Shown here: positions 6,524 through 12,782 of the stretch, one piece after another | How positions within the stretch are numbered: the stretch's first letter is position 1 | Layout: every line of letters starts with the position of its first letter | Source of the DNA: a virus | IMG/VR virus record: IMGVR_UViG_3300042922_001477 | Span: 1 to 34,779 of that record | Reading direction: 5' to 3' (one strand) | Length of the DNA stretch: 34,779 nucleotides | Translations under genes and position numbers: made by a program | The notes under the pieces: model-generated | Seen by the model: the letters and a program-made list of their open reading frames with translations, nothing else | Database searches by the model: none | Told to the model about the DNA's origin: nothing

Positions 6524-6976
6524 ATGAACGCGACTAAAGAACGAATCCCCAGGTGCGCGATCTGCAATCGGTCGAACCTCGGGACGGTCAAGGTCTGCAC
6601 GACCTGCGCGCCTGTCCAGGCGGCATTCGATGCCCTTGTTACTCAAATCCGGCGTGCCGCGGATGAAGCGGAGCGCGCGATTCGGGAGGCGGCTGCCGAG
6701 AGGTTGGCCCGTCTGCAGCTCGAGCAACGGATTACCGAGTTGACCTCCCAGCCCGAGCCATCAGAGCGAATCCTGAGCCAGAAGGACGTGGAATCCCTCC
6801 TGGGGGTGACCCGCCAGACCATCCGCAACATGGAGCGCGCCGGCAGATTCCCGAAGCGGATCCGCCTGGGGGAAGGGCCTCAGAGCCGTATGGGGTGGAT
6901 CGAGTCCGAGGTGATGGACTGGCTCGAGGCGATCAAGCGTCAGAACCGCGGCTTTGTCGGCGGCGGCCAGGCCTAG
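6524..6976 (+). CDS. Zinc ribbon - coiled coil - AlpA-type DNA-binding protein
   Basis: 150-aa protein in three parts. Residues 11-28 form a zinc ribbon with two CXXC pairs (C11/C14 and C25/C28). Residues 33-80 are an Ala/Arg/Glu-rich coiled coil likely to dimerise. Residues 84-142 are an AlpA/MerR-like winged HTH: ILSQKDVESLLGVTRQTIRNMERAGRFPKRIRLG, then WIESEVMDWLEA, the standard AlpA ending (shown in pieces). AlpA proteins act as excisionases or activators of excision and early genes. Start ATG 6524 follows AGGTG; an upstream extension inside the Cro gene is rejected. The combination of an N-terminal ribbon with AlpA is uncommon in my knowledge of the family, which is normally about 65-80 aa. 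Confidence 0.78.
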   Translation: MNATKERIPRCAICNRSNLGTVKVCTTCAPVQAAFDALVTQIRRAADEAERAIREAAAERLARLQLEQRITELTSQPEPSERILSQKDVESLLGVTRQTIRNMERAGRFPKRIRLGEGPQSRMGWIESEVMDWLEAIKRQNRGFVGGGQA

Positions 6977-6990
6977 CAGAGGAGGAATCT

Positions 6991-7176
6991 ATGTCGGAGC
7001 TCACCCATTACCTAGCCAACGAGAACAACCAGCTGCACCGACGTGTTGAGCGTCTCGAGTTGGCGATCGCCATCGTGCTCGGGCGCCTGGGGGCGCGACC
7101 TTACGTCACTCTCGAATACTTGCCTGAGATGGTCGAGCGGGTCGAGCGTGAACTCCGCGAAGCTCTTGAGTCCTAG
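6991..7176 (+). CDS. Small coiled-coil protein
   Basis: 61-aa protein, start ATG 6991 with an excellent AGGAGG six nt upstream. It is nearly all helical, with a leucine-heptad pattern (HRRVERLELAIAIVLGRLG) followed by an acidic-basic helix (MVERVERELREALES). It probably oligomerises. No family is recognised. It is 14 bp from the AlpA-like gene and followed by about 400 bp without a gene that holds the structured RNA candidate. A HIP1 8-mer lies inside the gene at 7073. Confidence 0.65.
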   Translation: MSELTHYLANENNQLHRRVERLELAIAIVLGRLGARPYVTLEYLPEMVERVERELREALES

Positions 7177-7206
7177 CGAAAACGTCTAGCCCGGTAACCA
7201 GGCCGG

Positions 7207-7523
7207 CCTTGAAGCCTCGGGGCTTCTACTAGGCATGCCCGTAAGGGCACAAGAACACCCACGTGTGGGGAGCCGAAGGGCGGCTAATAGGGAAGGGGGC
7301 GTAGCTCCTGAAACCGAAGATCCTACGCGTCGAGCACTGAATGGGCCTCTCAGCTTGCTGTAGCTGGGACGTCCTGCCAGAGGTGGGACATACCGCAACT
7401 ACAGCAAACTGAGGGGGTTGAGCGCATCGCTGCCTCTGGTGACGGGCTCTTATCTTGCAGGACCAGGGCCCGTCCCCTCTTGGTTTTCCCCTTGCGGCTC
7501 CGTGGAGTCTCAAGCGGAGAACC
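7207..7523 (+). ncRNA. Candidate structured non-coding RNA, about 320 nt
   Basis: Non-coding stretch packed with consecutive helices, all read directly: GAAGCC-TCGG-GGCTTC (7211-7226); TGCCC-GTAA-GGGCA with a GNRA loop (7236-7249); CCCA-CGTG-TGGG (7258-7269); AGCCG-AAGGG-CGGCT (7271-7285); GCGTAG paired with CTACGC (7299-7304/7323-7328); a 15-bp helix with one mismatch, extendable to 18 bp (7346-7363/7399-7416), enclosing GTCCTGCC-AGA-GGTGGGAC (7371-7389); GACGGGC/GCCCGTC (7441-7447/7468-7474); and a 13-position helix with one mismatch (7482-7494/7511-7523). Strand is assumed from flanking genes. It matches no RNA class I recognise (not tmRNA, RNase P, SRP or 6S by signature motifs). It could be a long structured leader, a phage regulatory RNA or an orphan omega/HEARO-type RNA; no partner protein gene is adjacent. 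Confidence 0.5.
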
Positions 7524-7579
7524 AATGTAAACGTATTTATATCAACTTATGTAACAAATGTCAACCAATAGGAGGATCC

Positions 7580-7732
7580 ATGGCCAGACGAAAGGTAAAA
7601 CCCACGCGTGAGCCGTTCACCATTCTCGACGGCGCGCGCCGAGAAACATTTTTCGAGAGACACACGGCGGCCATCTTGGTCGCCTTTTTTATCGTCTGCT
7701 GCTTGCTCGCTACGTGGATTGAGGGCTTCTAG
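7580..7732 (+). CDS. Single-TM small membrane protein
   Basis: 50-aa protein: basic N-terminus (ARRKVKPTREP), then one TM segment at about residues 29-46 (AAILVAFFIVCCLLATW) near the C-terminus. Start ATG 7580 has AGGAGG four nt upstream. The topology is that of a tail-anchored or small inhibitor-type phage membrane protein; no family is recognised and a holin role would need more than one TM in most classes. An AT-rich segment just upstream (about 7524-7570, with TATTTATATCAAC) may hold the promoter for the following genes. It ends one base before the next start. Confidence 0.65.
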   Translation: MARRKVKPTREPFTILDGARRETFFERHTAAILVAFFIVCCLLATWIEGF

Positions 7733-7733
7733 C

Positions 7734-8765
7734 ATGGGCAACGAGATCAAGCCCATGAGTCCTCAGGAATTGGCCGAGGCGAGAGAGTTGGAGAGCAGGG
7801 CGACGGCGGGACCGTGGTTTAGGGGAGTTGACCTGAGCGCTGTATGTCTTGGCGGGGGGCGAAGCACGCGCAATGGGTGGGCGGTGAACGTCTGCAAGGC
7901 CGGAAGTGAGGGGATCTCAAAGTGGGGAGGCAGCATCGCGGATAACTTCGCCTTCATCGCCGCCGCCCGCACCCTCGTCCCCCGCCTCCTCGCCACCGTG
8001 GACGCCCTGACCCAGCGGGCCGAGCGGGCTGAGGCTGAGCGGGATAGCTGGCGCGAAGCCTGCAAGACGAACGGCGATGACCTTGACCGGCTCACCGAAG
8101 CGGCGGGATTTGAGTTGCCCTATGAAGGGTTTAACGAGGACGTATCGGCGGAAATTCGGCGGATGCGGAAAGCGACTGATGAGCGTGACGCCTTCAAGCA
8201 GGAACTCCAGGACGCTCGGGAGAGATGGAAAGCGGCTGAACATCGAGAGGATTTGGCGATCGCTGAGTGCGACGAAGCCCTCGCCCTCGCTGATACCAGG
8301 GGGCGGGCGCTGGAGACGTTGTTGCCCTATACTCAGCAGCTCAACAGCGGCAGCTTCAACGGGATGCCGATCGCTGCAACTTCCTGGCCCTATGACGTTT
8401 GCTGGAAAGCCCTGCAACTCACTGCCCCCGAGGCCCTTCGCCAGCAACAGGAGCGCGAGGCGGGGAAGGATGCGCTGATTGAGGAACTGGAGGGCGCATT
8501 GGCTGTGTCTGAGTATCACCGGGACAAGGCCGCTAAGCAAGCCGGAAAGCTATTACGCGCGAAGCCCGTTCATCGAATTACGCCCGCCGCGCTCGCCCGA
8601 CAGCGCGAGTATGTGGGGGCGCTGGAGAGGGTCGTGGAAGCAGCGCGTGCTTGGCATGAGTCCTGCATTGACGTGGCCCCGCACAACGATGCCGAGTGCG
8701 AGGCTTCGGAGCGATTCCAAGACGCCCTAGCAGCCCTCGACGCCGTGAAGGGAGGCCAGTCGTGA
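7734..8765 (+). CDS. Ead/Ea22-like phage protein with coiled coils
   Basis: 343-aa hydrophilic protein. The N-terminal 85 residues follow a pattern common in early-region phage proteins of unknown role: a short helix (ELAEARELESRATAGPW), a beta segment with GW and N residues, then DNFAFIAAARTLVPRLLATVDAL. The rest is long coiled coil rich in A/E/R (about 90-170, 250-290), ending in an A/D-rich helix. Such proteins resemble the lambda Ea22/ead group; their biochemical role is not established. Start ATG 7734 lies three bases after the preceding stop, and the stop overlaps the GTG of the next gene (GTGA), so translation is probably coupled. Confidence 0.65.
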   Translation: MGNEIKPMSPQELAEARELESRATAGPWFRGVDLSAVCLGGGRSTRNGWAVNVCKAGSEGISKWGGSIADNFAFIAAARTLVPRLLATVDALTQRAERAEAERDSWREACKTNGDDLDRLTEAAGFELPYEGFNEDVSAEIRRMRKATDERDAFKQELQDARERWKAAEHREDLAIAECDEALALADTRGRALETLLPYTQQLNSGSFNGMPIAATSWPYDVCWKALQLTAPEALRQQQEREAGKDALIEELEGALAVSEYHRDKAAKQAGKLLRAKPVHRITPAALARQREYVGALERVVEAARAWHESCIDVAPHNDAECEASERFQDALAALDAVKGGQS

Positions 8766-9496
8766 GTCAGTCGCGAGAGCTCCCGATAATCTTCAGCGGG
8801 TCGATGGTCCGGGCCGTTCTCGATGGCCGGAAGACCCAGACACGGCGGGTGATGAAGCCGCAGCCGATGCCATATGCCGGGGGCGTCCATCCCAATCACA
8901 TCGCCAAGCATCCGGCGCCGTACATCGACGCCTATTGCTCGGAGAGAAAGACCGATGCAAACCCGCGCGGTATGAGTGACCTGTGGTGCTGGTGGACTGA
9001 GGACGATCGGCAAGGTCCGGTGCTTGGTCGCTGCCCCTACGGCAAGCCCGGCGATCGCCTCTGGGTTCGGGAGACGTGGGCTAAGCCTCCCTGTGATTGC
9101 TCGACGTGCAGCGATCGCCACTGGGTCAATTACCGAGCAACGTGGAATGGAGAGCCTTACGTCGAGCGCTGGCGATCACCTATCCACATGCCCCGCTGGG
9201 CCTCGCGCATCCTCCTGGAGGTCGTGAGGGTCCGGGTGGAGCGACTGCAGGGCATTAGCGAGGAAGATGCGATCGCCGAGGGCCTAGCTCACGTGGGCTA
9301 CTCGAAATTGCTGGGATACCCGCTCTACTCGCCCGATCCCAATGCCGACCCGGAGCAGCACTACATCAAGGGATCCAATACCTGGGACGATGCAACGGCC
9401 TGCTATTCCGACCTCTGGGAGTCCATCAACGGCAAGGGGAGTTGGGACGCTAACCCCTGGGTCTGGGTGGTTGAGTTTCGCCGGGTTGAAACATAG
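8762..9496 (+). CDS. ASCH-domain phage protein (canonical copy)
   Basis: 244-aa protein with an ASCH-like PUA-type beta barrel. It starts with the family signature: PIIFSGSMVRAVLDGRKTQ followed by TRRVMKPQP, where G.KT.TRR is the predicted RNA- or nucleotide-contact motif, and continues with CPYGKPGDRLWVRETW, then LEVVRVRVERLQGISEEDAIAEG, and ends SDLWESINGKGSWDANPWVWVVEF (quoted in pieces), which is the standard ending of the phage members. Function in phages is not settled; ASCH proteins act on RNA or modified nucleosides. GTG start at 8762 with GGGAGG six nt upstream, overlapping the previous stop by four bases. A second, divergent copy sits at 11080-11619. Confidence 0.82.
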   Translation: MSQSRELPIIFSGSMVRAVLDGRKTQTRRVMKPQPMPYAGGVHPNHIAKHPAPYIDAYCSERKTDANPRGMSDLWCWWTEDDRQGPVLGRCPYGKPGDRLWVRETWAKPPCDCSTCSDRHWVNYRATWNGEPYVERWRSPIHMPRWASRILLEVVRVRVERLQGISEEDAIAEGLAHVGYSKLLGYPLYSPDPNADPEQHYIKGSNTWDDATACYSDLWESINGKGSWDANPWVWVVEFRRVET

Positions 9497-9503
9497 CAAG
9501 CTA

Positions 9504-9522
9504 GGGGCGCGGCGGGCGCCCC
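9504..9522 (+). other. Intercistronic hairpin
   Basis: GGGGCGC-GGCGG-GCGCCCC, a 7-bp perfect stem eight bases after the ASCH gene stop and about 30 bp before the replication gene. No T-run follows, so it is more likely an RNA-stability or pausing element than a terminator. Confidence 0.55.
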
Positions 9523-9554
9523 CGTATTCATAGTGCCCGAAAGGGGGTGAGACG

Positions 9555-10571
9555 ATGAAGAGAACATGGCACAAGGCCAGGAATCGGCAGCGAGACGCGG
9601 CCTACCAGTCGCTGACGGCATCCGCTCGAGGCGTCCTCCGGGACTTGGAGGAGATCCTAGACGAGGATCCCCAGCTGACTGGGAATGTGACGCATTTCGC
9701 CCGATGGACCGGCCTGGACCGCAAGACGGTACGGGAGGGGATCGAGGCGATCGCCCGTTTGGGGCTCCTACGGGTTGAAAAAGATGACCAGGGCAAGGCC
9801 GGGGTGTTTTACACCATCTCGGACCCTGATCGGGTGCCAGCCAAGCCCCAACCAACCCCTATGCATGGTCGAAGCATGACCCATCCAGGGTCGGAGGAAC
9901 CCTCAACCAACACCCAAGGATCACCTAAGCAGACCCCGACCATACCCCAAGCAACCCTCAACCATGTACCAACCATGTCCCAAGCAGATCCCAGCCACGG
10001 CCCACATAAATCCGGTGTTAATGCGGATTCCAGCGATTTCTCTCTTATAGAAATAGGAGAAAGAGAAGGAGAAAGAGAGGAGAACAGAGGAGAAGGAGAA
10101 GCGCGTGCGCGCGAGTTTGCTCCTGCTGCTGCGCATTTTCCGGACTTCCCCTCCGAGCTTGAGGAGTTCGAGGCGTGGTGGGCGGCGAAGAAGGGGCGCA
10201 ATCCCCCTCTGGGACCTGGCGAGATCGCCGATATGCGTGCGGCGATCGCCCTGCCCGGCATGTCGATCCCACGCATCAAGGCCTACGTCGACCGGATCCT
10301 GGCTGACAAGGCCTCCAAGGGGAAGCGGATCCCCGGCTCTTTCAGCTACTTCCTGCAGGGTCTGACGGATGAAGCCCAGCGCCAGGAGCTGCTAGCTGCG
10401 CCCGTCCAGATGATGCCAGGCACCTCCCCCGGCGGGGGTGTCACAGGTGTGCCTCGAAAGCCCAGGATTACCAGCCTGGGGCACTATCAGGCGATCGTGG
10501 AGGATGGCCTAGATCCCAACGACTTCGAGAATCCCGATGAATTCAAGCCCCGAGAGGAGGTGGCGGTTTGA
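9555..10571 (+). CDS. Lambda-O-like replication initiator
   Basis: 338-aa protein. Residues about 12-95 form a winged-helix domain (TASARGVLRDLEEIL, THFARWTGLDRKTVREGIEAI, LGLLRVEKD...GVFYTIS), the arrangement of phage replication initiators such as lambda O. Residues 95-155 are a Pro/Thr/Gln/Ser-rich linker whose DNA contains repeats, followed by an acidic-basic run (IGEREGEREENRGEGEARAR). Residues 200-290 are a helical domain (ELEEFEAWWAAKKGR, SIPRIKAYVDRILADKASKGKRIPGSFSYFLQ) of a type seen at the C-terminus of phage initiators and possibly recruiting a helicase or loader. Start ATG 9555 follows AAGGGGGTG. The gene probably contains the phage origin (separate entry). The downstream zinc protein overlaps by four bases and may be the helicase-loading partner. 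Confidence 0.72.
   Translation: MKRTWHKARNRQRDAAYQSLTASARGVLRDLEEILDEDPQLTGNVTHFARWTGLDRKTVREGIEAIARLGLLRVEKDDQGKAGVFYTISDPDRVPAKPQPTPMHGRSMTHPGSEEPSTNTQGSPKQTPTIPQATLNHVPTMSQADPSHGPHKSGVNADSSDFSLIEIGEREGEREENRGEGEARAREFAPAAAHFPDFPSELEEFEAWWAAKKGRNPPLGPGEIADMRAAIALPGMSIPRIKAYVDRILADKASKGKRIPGSFSYFLQGLTDEAQRQELLAAPVQMMPGTSPGGGVTGVPRKPRITSLGHYQAIVEDGLDPNDFENPDEFKPREEVAV
9841..10105 (+). other. Putative phage replication origin inside the initiator gene
   Basis: Three related units CCYAAGCA..CCC..CCA occur at 9924-9944 (CCTAAGCAGACCCCGACCATA shown as CCTAAGCAGA-CCCCGACCATA), 9946-9968 and 9979-10000, with weaker copies at 9841 and 9912; spacing is 22 and 33 bp, a multiple of about 11. They are followed by a strongly purine-asymmetric, A-rich stretch at about 10040-10100 (AAATAGGAGAAAGAGAAGG and similar). 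Iterons followed by an asymmetric A-rich unwinding element inside the initiator's linker is the design of lambda ori in gene O. The repeats also encode protein, so selection on peptide repeats is an alternative. Confidence 0.5.
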
Positions 10572-11080
10572 CCTTTGAGGAACGCGGAAAGTACCCGTCC
10601 TCGGTGCGGTCGTTGCTCAGCCAGTATGTGCGGCGTGGCGGCGGCGAGCTGGTCGAGGTGGAACTCCCGGACGTTGAGACCAAGACCATCCGGATCGTCC
10701 GGACGGAGGCGAGCACCAATGCCCCGGCGAGGCCCTTGGAGCGTGGTTTCCGCTGCTGGCGGTGCCAGGATTACGGGGTGATCGGCTACACGCTGAAAGC
10801 CCCGTTCCAGGACCGGGAGATCGATTACTCGTACGTCGCGCGGTGCCTGTGCACCGCGGCGTCCCGGGTGTCGCAGAGCATCCCTACGTTTGAGCAGATT
10901 TTCGGGGCGTGGCAACGCCGGCCGGGTGACCCGATGCCGACAACCGAGCCCCGAACCACCGAAACCGAATACTCCCCCAACCCCCCGACGGCCCAGGCCA
11001 AGGGGGTTCTTGCTTTCAATGCCCGGCCTGACCAATCACGGGCCTGGGACATGACCGATGACCTGATGAGGGACGATTGA
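10568..11080 (+). CDS. Zinc-binding protein, possible replication partner
   Basis: 170-aa hydrophilic protein. A central zinc site is likely: CWRCQDYGVIGY (C..C then D.G.I.Y) followed about 30 residues later by YVARCLC. This C..C...G...(30) C.C layout occurs in zinc fingers of phage helicase-loader and primase-associated proteins, so a role next to the initiator is reasonable but unproven. The C-terminal third is Pro/Thr-rich and disordered. Start is TTG at 10568, which overlaps the initiator's TGA as TTGA, six nt after GAGGAGGT; the ATG alternatives are internal and remove conserved-looking sequence. Its stop overlaps the next ATG. Confidence 0.62.
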   Translation: MTFEERGKYPSSVRSLLSQYVRRGGGELVEVELPDVETKTIRIVRTEASTNAPARPLERGFRCWRCQDYGVIGYTLKAPFQDREIDYSYVARCLCTAASRVSQSIPTFEQIFGAWQRRPGDPMPTTEPRTTETEYSPNPPTAQAKGVLAFNARPDQSRAWDMTDDLMRDD

Positions 11081-11619
11081 TGCCAAAGACGACGGAGCGC
11101 ACGGTACACCTGTCGAGCGCACAGGTGGAGGCCATCCAAAAGGGCCGGATGACCTTGATCGTGCAGCTGATGGCTCCACAACCTCCCGCAGACGCACTAG
11201 GCGTGGGAACCTCGATTTTCTCGGAGCCTGACTGGGAGTACCGGGTCCGCGATCCGCTCTTCGGAATCTCCGTGCATACCTTCGCCTGCCCCTACGGCAA
11301 CCCGGGCGATGTCCTCGTCGTCGACCCAGGCGATCGCCAAGTCCGTCTCGAGGTGCTCGAGGTTCGCCTCTGGCGCATCCAGCAGATCCGGCATGACGAG
11401 GCGATCGCCTGCGGGCTGTACGACCTGGGGATCGACGGGGCCCGCTACCACTGGGATCCCAATGCCCCGCGGGGCTACTACACCCCCCTGGAGGCAGTCC
11501 GGGCCTACTGGAATTCCACCTACACCCTTCCCGGCACCACCTGGGCGGATAACCCCTGGGCCTGGGCGGTCTCGGTCGCGGCACAGGACCCCCTATTCGG
11601 AACGGAGAGACGAGGATGA
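11080..11619 (+). CDS. Divergent ASCH-domain paralogue lacking the basic motif
   Basis: 179-aa protein related to the ASCH gene at 8762. Shared landmarks in the same order are KGRMTLIVQLMAPQP (versus DGRKTQTRRVMKPQP), CPYGNPGDVLVV, LEVLEVRLWRIQQIRHDEAIACGL, and WADNPWAWAVSV at the end. The basic residues of G.KT.TRR are replaced (GRMTLIVQ), so if that motif binds RNA or nucleotides this copy has probably lost or changed the activity. Start ATG 11080 shares its first base with the previous stop (TGATG) and has GAGGGA nearby; the stop overlaps the next gene's ATG (ATGA). It carries two HIP1 8-mers (11330, 11401). Confidence 0.72.
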   Translation: MPKTTERTVHLSSAQVEAIQKGRMTLIVQLMAPQPPADALGVGTSIFSEPDWEYRVRDPLFGISVHTFACPYGNPGDVLVVDPGDRQVRLEVLEVRLWRIQQIRHDEAIACGLYDLGIDGARYHWDPNAPRGYYTPLEAVRAYWNSTYTLPGTTWADNPWAWAVSVAAQDPLFGTERRG

Positions 11620-11978
11620 ATCACGACGAGATCCGAGAGGCCTGCGGGCCATACGGGGCCAAGCCTCCCCAGGCGAGCCGGCATGCCCGTCATCTGGTGA
11701 AGGCCGCCGAGCGGGTGCGCTGTGAGAAGTGCGGTCGCAAGGTCGGGAAAACGGGCCGATGGTCCGGGGTGTGCGTCGAGTGCAATCAGCTTCCCGATGC
11801 GCCTGCAACCGGGGCGATCGCCTCTAGCTTCCCCCCGGACCAGCAATGGCGGATGGACCGCTACCGCGCCCGGCAGCTGGGGATCATCGGTCCCAACATC
11901 GTGGCCAGTACCGATAGGGGCTGCATGTGCTACGCCTGCCTGACCGGACAGCGGAAACGCGATTGGAGGCCGTCATGA
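11616..11978 (+). CDS. Small zinc-finger protein
   Basis: 120-aa protein with a CEKCGRKVGKTGRWSGVCVEC zinc knuckle (C36..C39, C53..C56 by position) after a basic helical N-terminus, and a second cysteine group near the end (CMCYACL). Such small treble-clef-like proteins are frequent in early phage operons and may bind DNA or RNA; no specific family is recognised. ATG 11616 overlaps the previous stop by four bases, and its own end overlaps the next gene's start. Confidence 0.62.
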   Translation: MNHDEIREACGPYGAKPPQASRHARHLVKAAERVRCEKCGRKVGKTGRWSGVCVECNQLPDAPATGAIASSFPPDQQWRMDRYRARQLGIIGPNIVASTDRGCMCYACLTGQRKRDWRPS

Positions 11979-12277
11979 GCGACACGCCGATTCCGAATCA
12001 GGCGCCGCCGTCGGCGCCCAAGAAAAAGCGCGGTCCCAAGCCAGGCGATCCCAGGATGGTCGAATTCGGCCGGAAAGGCGGTCAAGCCCTCGCAGCGGAA
12101 CGCGGCCCGGAGTTCTACCGGGAGATTGGTCGTAAGGGCGGCAAAACCACCAAGGCCAAGCACGGGAAGGCCTACTTCACCGAGATTGGCAAGAAGGGCG
12201 GAGAGGCCGTCAGCCGCACCCGCGGCAAGGAGTACTACTCGTCGATCGGCAAGCTGCCGAAGAAAGGCACGCGCTGA
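11975..12277 (+). CDS. KGG-repeat (stress-protein-like) protein
   Basis: 100-aa, very basic and hydrophilic. After a Pro/Lys linker (APKKKRGPKPGDP) there are three tandem repeats of about 20-22 residues, each built as G[RK]KGG......G..[YF]..I: at GRKGGQALAAERGPEFYREI, GRKGGKTTKAKHGKAYFTEI and GKKGGEAVSRTRGKEYYSSI, then a partial GKLPKKG. This is the KGG motif of bacterial GsiB/YciG-type stress proteins and plant group-1 LEA proteins, known for intrinsic disorder; some are DNA- or RNA-associated. Start ATG 11975 has TTGGAGG four nt upstream. Its role in a phage is unknown. Confidence 0.75.
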   Translation: MSDTPIPNQAPPSAPKKKRGPKPGDPRMVEFGRKGGQALAAERGPEFYREIGRKGGKTTKAKHGKAYFTEIGKKGGEAVSRTRGKEYYSSIGKLPKKGTR

Positions 12278-12492
12278 TGCTGAGCACCATCGAATTGAGG
12301 CCCGGCGCGGTCTTCCAGCACCTCCTCCACGGGTGGCGCTTGGAAATCGGGGACGACTACACGGCCCATGCCTTCCGGGTGGGGCCCAACAAGAAAGAGC
12401 CGGTCAGCTTGGAGGAGATCATGAGCCCCAGAATGGCTTTTTTGGTGCTCGAGGTCCTCGCCCAGGGCAAGGCGGAAGCGGAGCGGAGGTGA
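12277..12492 (+). CDS. Hypothetical 71-aa early protein
   Basis: Compact protein beginning MLSTIELRPGAVFQHLLHGW, with beta-type segments (WRLEIGDDYTAHAFRVGP) followed by a helix (PRMAFLVLEVLAQGKAEAE). The layout, a small barrel then a helix, resembles KOW- or SH3-like phage early proteins, but I cannot name a family. ATG 12277 shares a base with the preceding stop (TGATG), so it is translationally coupled to the KGG protein; no independent strong Shine-Dalgarno is seen. Confidence 0.55.
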   Translation: MLSTIELRPGAVFQHLLHGWRLEIGDDYTAHAFRVGPNKKEPVSLEEIMSPRMAFLVLEVLAQGKAEAERR

Positions 12493-12495
12493 GCG

Positions 12496-12654
12496 GTGGT
12501 TGATGCGACGGCGATCGCCTGCCTGGCGGTAAACGATGGGGACCGTGAGGGGTTCCTGCTTCAGCTGCCTAGTCGCCCGGACTGGCAGAGGCTGCACGAC
12601 AGGATCGAGCAGTTGATAGGAGAGGAGGGCGAGGATTGCAGTACTTCTGGATGA
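12496..12654 (+). CDS. Hypothetical 52-aa early protein
   Basis: Short gene with a GTG start at 12496 and GGAGGT five nt upstream, three bases after the previous stop. The product (MVDATAIACLAVNDGD...) is small, acidic and soluble with one likely helix (DWQRLHDRIEQLIGEE). Tight packing and a good ribosome binding site support it, but it is too short for family assignment. Its 3' end overlaps the next small gene by 19 bp. Confidence 0.5.
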   Translation: MVDATAIACLAVNDGDREGFLLQLPSRPDWQRLHDRIEQLIGEEGEDCSTSG

Positions 12655-12779
12655 TGTTGGCCGCCTTCTGGGGGGTGCTATTCGTGCTGATGGCCATCCC
12701 GGTGGAAGACCCGGACAAACTGAAACACCGCAGGGCGCTCGAGGAATCCGGGCGCCCTGAGCATTTGGGGGAGGGTTAG
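12636..12779 (+). CDS. 47-aa single-TM protein
   Basis: TTG start at 12636 preceded by AGGAGG seven nt upstream; the product begins MQYFWMMLAAFWGVLFVLMA, a single hydrophobic helix at the N-terminus, followed by a charged cytoplasmic tail. An ATG at 12651 (ATGATG) is the alternative start but would cut the TM segment. It overlaps the end of the preceding small gene and ends three bases before the methyltransferase gene. A membrane peptide of unknown role. Confidence 0.5.
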   Translation: MQYFWMMLAAFWGVLFVLMAIPVEDPDKLKHRRALEESGRPEHLGEG

Positions 12780-12782
12780 ACG

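Noticed and set aside
7207-7523. Retron, group II intron or IscB/TnpB guide locus for the structured RNA
   Set aside because: No reverse transcriptase, maturase, IscB or TnpB gene is next to it; an orphan RNA remains possible but unproven.
9841-10000. Repeats in the initiator gene as a CRISPR array
   Set aside because: Units are short, imperfect and coding, with no regular spacers; the origin explanation fits better.
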